Below, one piece after another: positions 50,440 to 52,609 of a stretch of DNA of 52,609 nt. Positions within the stretch are counted from its first letter, which is position 1; the number at the start of each line of letters is the position of its first letter. The notes beneath the pieces are model-generated. The model was not told the origin of the DNA. It ran no database searches and saw only the letters and a program-made list of their open reading frames with translations. Both the position numbers and the translations under genes were made by a program. Location: positions 1-52,609 of the forward strand of contig CBIHON010000035.1 of the NCBI GenBank assembly GCA_966211965.1, read 5' to 3'. Origin of the DNA: CBIHON01 sp966211965 (GTDB lineage: Bacteria; Pseudomonadota; Gammaproteobacteria; Burkholderiales; Burkholderiaceae_D).

Positions 50440-52560
50440 ATGTCAGATTTATCCAAACCCCGCGACGCGACGCAAAAACCAGCCGGCCTCCGGTCAACCG
50501 CAAAGAAGGCCGCCGGCCGGCTGCAGGACTGGTTCGCTATCCAGCCGCTGGCCGTCAAGCTGACGGTCTTGGCGATGACCATCCTGATCCCCGCTTCCGC
50601 CCTCTATTCGTGGACGATCGTCCGCAAGCAAGCAGCGCTGGCCGAACAGGTCGCAGCCATGGTCATTGAAGGCAATACGGGAAGCCACGTATGGTCGCTC
50701 AACGACACGTTGCCGGTGGTCTTCGGCTCGGGCTCGCTGTTGAGCTTTCTCGAGACCAGTCCGGTCGAGCGCGTCACCGTGATCTACAAGCCCCTGATGT
50801 GGAATGTATCGGAGCGCATTGTCCTGATCGAATCGCAAGGCAAGCAATACGCGTATTACCCCAGCGATCTGGAAACCAAGATATTCGCCGACAAGGCCGT
50901 CAACGCACCTTGGAGCGGCAAACTGGTCTTCATTCCGCGCAGCGACTTGAGCGCCGCCAGCCTCGACATGCTCGATCGCCTGGACCTGCGTTTTTCCGAG
51001 GCCCGTCCGCAGTCCGAGAAAGACGGCTGGAAAGCAGCCGCCAGCGGCTTGCTGTCGGCTGCGCTGACCTTGGGCCTGCTGGCCTTCCTCTATATCCAGC
51101 TCAAAGGCCAGTTCAAGTCGCTCAGGTTCATCGAACCGGCGCAAATACACGGCTCGATCGACGACCTGGTGGGCATGGACGACATCAAGGCCGAGGTGTC
51201 GCAGATCAAGGACCAGTATCAGCGCCGCGCGGAGTACGCCGAGTATGGCATCAGCAAACCATTCAACGTGATGTTCAGCGGCCCGGCCGGCACAGGCAAG
51301 ACCAAACTGGCCAGCTACCTCGCCAAGGAGCTGCAATTGCCCATCCTGTTCCATTCCGCAGCCAATCTGGAAACCGGCTTCATTGCCGGCGGTGCGAATA
51401 CGATTGGCCGCATCGTCGCCATGGCAAAACGGCGCAAGCGCTGCATCGTCTTCCTTGACGAGGCGCAGGATCTTTTCATGAAACGCGGCGGGCGCCGCAA
51501 GTTCGACGACGATACCGCCAACACGCTGCTGTCGGTTCTGGACGGCGTGCGCAGCAGGAACGAAGCCGAAATCATCTGGATCGTGGCCAGCAACTTCAAC
51601 AGCGAAACCATGAAGATGGACGAAGCCATGCTGCGCCGCTTCCAGATGAAGGTGGACTTTCGCATGCCGAACCGGGAAGAACGGCTGGCGATCATCGACT
51701 ACTACCTTGGCCAACGCGCCGGCAAGGTGCTGCCCGGCCTGGATCTGCGCCATCTGGTCGCCGTGACCGAGGGCCGCAGCCCCGCGGACCTGGAAAACAT
51801 CGTCAATCAAGCCGGCATCAGCGCCGTGCAGGCCGGCGAGATGATCGGCGCCGAAACCCTGATGCAGGCTGCCGAGCGTATGTTGCTCGGCAACGTCAAC
51901 ACCCACACCACGCAGGAACGCGAGCGCGACCGCCGTATCATCGCTACGCACGAGTGGGGGCATTTCCTGGTCGACCTCGAGCATGAACGCAAGCTGACCA
52001 ACGACAACTGGGAGCAGATCTTTTCCGACATGAAGACCATCAAGATCTCGCTCAAGGCCAACCCGCGCACCAACGCCTTGGGATTCGTTTTCCACAAGCA
52101 GGGCATCAACCTGCTCAAGACCAAGGGCGACATCGAACACGAGGTACGTGTGCTATTGGGCGGCATGGCCAACGAAGAACTGTTCTTTGGCGAGGAAGGC
52201 ACCACCAACGGCGCGCACAACGACATTACGCGCGTGACCAAGTTGCTGCACCATGCCGCCGGCGAACTCGGCATGTACCGCAAGACCCGCCTCAACTTCG
52301 GGGCGCTGGCCCGCGACAGCTCCGGCGTGAGCGGCGACATAGACGAGGAAACGCGCAGCATCATGGAAACGCAGAGCGAGCGTCTATACAGCGAAACCAA
52401 AGCCATACTGGCCCGGCTCATGCCCTTGACCCGGCATCTGGTCGACAAGCTGCTGGATGCCCATGAAATGGGCCTCAATGAGGCGCTGCTCGAGATACGC
52501 AACTTCGAAGCGGCTGACGAACGGCACAGCCGAAGGTCTGCTGCGCTAGGCAGTCACTAG
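50440..52560 (+). CDS. Divergent FtsH-like membrane AAA metalloprotease
   Basis: A 706-residue protein with FtsH layout but low similarity. A basic N-terminus precedes TM1 (about 38-58). A periplasmic domain of roughly 140 residues follows (about 60-198), then TM2 (about 203-221). The AAA+ domain has Walker A GPAGTGKT (281-288), pore loop GFIAGG, and Walker B CIVFLDEAQDLF. The Arg-finger region is shortened to DEAMLRRFQMKVDF, where FtsH has a longer R-PG-RFD motif. The M41 peptidase domain has HEWGH (504-508) and third ligand Asp595 in GAHNDIT. The stop codon touches the IS-like end, so the last residues might be altered. Confidence 0.85.
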   Translation: MSDLSKPRDATQKPAGLRSTAKKAAGRLQDWFAIQPLAVKLTVLAMTILIPASALYSWTIVRKQAALAEQVAAMVIEGNTGSHVWSLNDTLPVVFGSGSLLSFLETSPVERVTVIYKPLMWNVSERIVLIESQGKQYAYYPSDLETKIFADKAVNAPWSGKLVFIPRSDLSAASLDMLDRLDLRFSEARPQSEKDGWKAAASGLLSAALTLGLLAFLYIQLKGQFKSLRFIEPAQIHGSIDDLVGMDDIKAEVSQIKDQYQRRAEYAEYGISKPFNVMFSGPAGTGKTKLASYLAKELQLPILFHSAANLETGFIAGGANTIGRIVAMAKRRKRCIVFLDEAQDLFMKRGGRRKFDDDTANTLLSVLDGVRSRNEAEIIWIVASNFNSETMKMDEAMLRRFQMKVDFRMPNREERLAIIDYYLGQRAGKVLPGLDLRHLVAVTEGRSPADLENIVNQAGISAVQAGEMIGAETLMQAAERMLLGNVNTHTTQERERDRRIIATHEWGHFLVDLEHERKLTNDNWEQIFSDMKTIKISLKANPRTNALGFVFHKQGINLLKTKGDIEHEVRVLLGGMANEELFFGEEGTTNGAHNDITRVTKLLHHAAGELGMYRKTRLNFGALARDSSGVSGDIDEETRSIMETQSERLYSETKAILARLMPLTRHLVDKLLDAHEMGLNEALLEIRNFEAADERHSRRSAALGSH

Positions 52561-52609
52561 AGCCTGTTATGAACTCAAGCAGGGGTCGCGTTCGAGCGAG
52601 AAGGGAGGC
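52561..52609. mobile_element. Start of an insertion-sequence-like element
   Basis: The 34 bases 52557-52590 repeat, in inverted orientation, those at 81-114. Beyond 52590 the two edges differ, consistent with opposite ends of one IS. The CTAG target overlaps the TAG stop of the FtsH-like gene. Only 49 bp are visible, so the family is not certain. Confidence 0.5.

Overview
The window reads as a chromosomal segment of a betaproteobacterium of the Burkholderiales, most like Oxalobacteraceae. This rests on the rarA-serS pair, the style of the secreted WWN-repeat protein, class I fumarase next to murI, and a csgEFG-B-A curli locus. No taxonomic search was possible. Both window edges carry the same 34-bp sequence in inverted orientation (81-114 and 52557-52590), probably the two ends of one insertion-sequence family, so the window may be a contig broken at repeats.

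Layout. 1-9 kb: secreted repeat protein, tRNA-Ser(CGA), a GlxA-type AraC regulator divergent from an HD-domain protein, serS, rarA, and a TetR regulator with a lactonase-like metallo-beta-lactamase. 9-19 kb: SDR, DUF1275 membrane protein, an inosine-type DNA glycosylase with a spermidine-synthase-like protein, a lone GspE/PilB ATPase, two glycosyltransferase-like genes, a DUF2726 protein, and a DsbC-like lipoprotein. 19-28 kb: a solitary Liv-type substrate-binding protein followed by a cysteine desulfurase-rhodanese fusion, a broken second glycosylase, then a minus-strand run of Cache protein, chemoreceptor and two FAD amine/amino-acid oxidases.

28-35.3 kb is an accessory zone: an IS5-type transposase remnant, a broken membrane-protein gene, yefM-yoeB, a frameshifted higB with intact higA, and a small prophage or island remnant ending at tRNA-Ser(GGA). 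Its integrase has an in-frame amber codon, and its middle is a deletion junction carrying a single end of a short inverted-repeat element.

35.4-44.3 kb is core metabolism and regulation: acs, a YqhA-like protein, class I fumarase, murI, tRNA-His, a PilZ protein, and a cNMP-binding/patatin phospholipase. 44.5-50.3 kb is the curli locus csgE-csgF-csgG-csgB-csgA1-csgA2 followed by a convergent EamA transporter. Between the two csgA genes lie decayed pieces of eamA, csgG and csgB in the order expected from one tandem duplication, plus a 120-bp MITE sitting in the stop codon of csgA1. The window ends with a divergent membrane-bound FtsH-like AAA protease whose stop codon abuts the right-hand IS-like end.

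The clearest previously unannotated structure is the curli duplication scar with its MITE. The most system-like uncharacterised groupings are the Cache-MCP-oxidase run, the binding protein/desulfurase-rhodanese pair, and the divergent FtsH-like protease.
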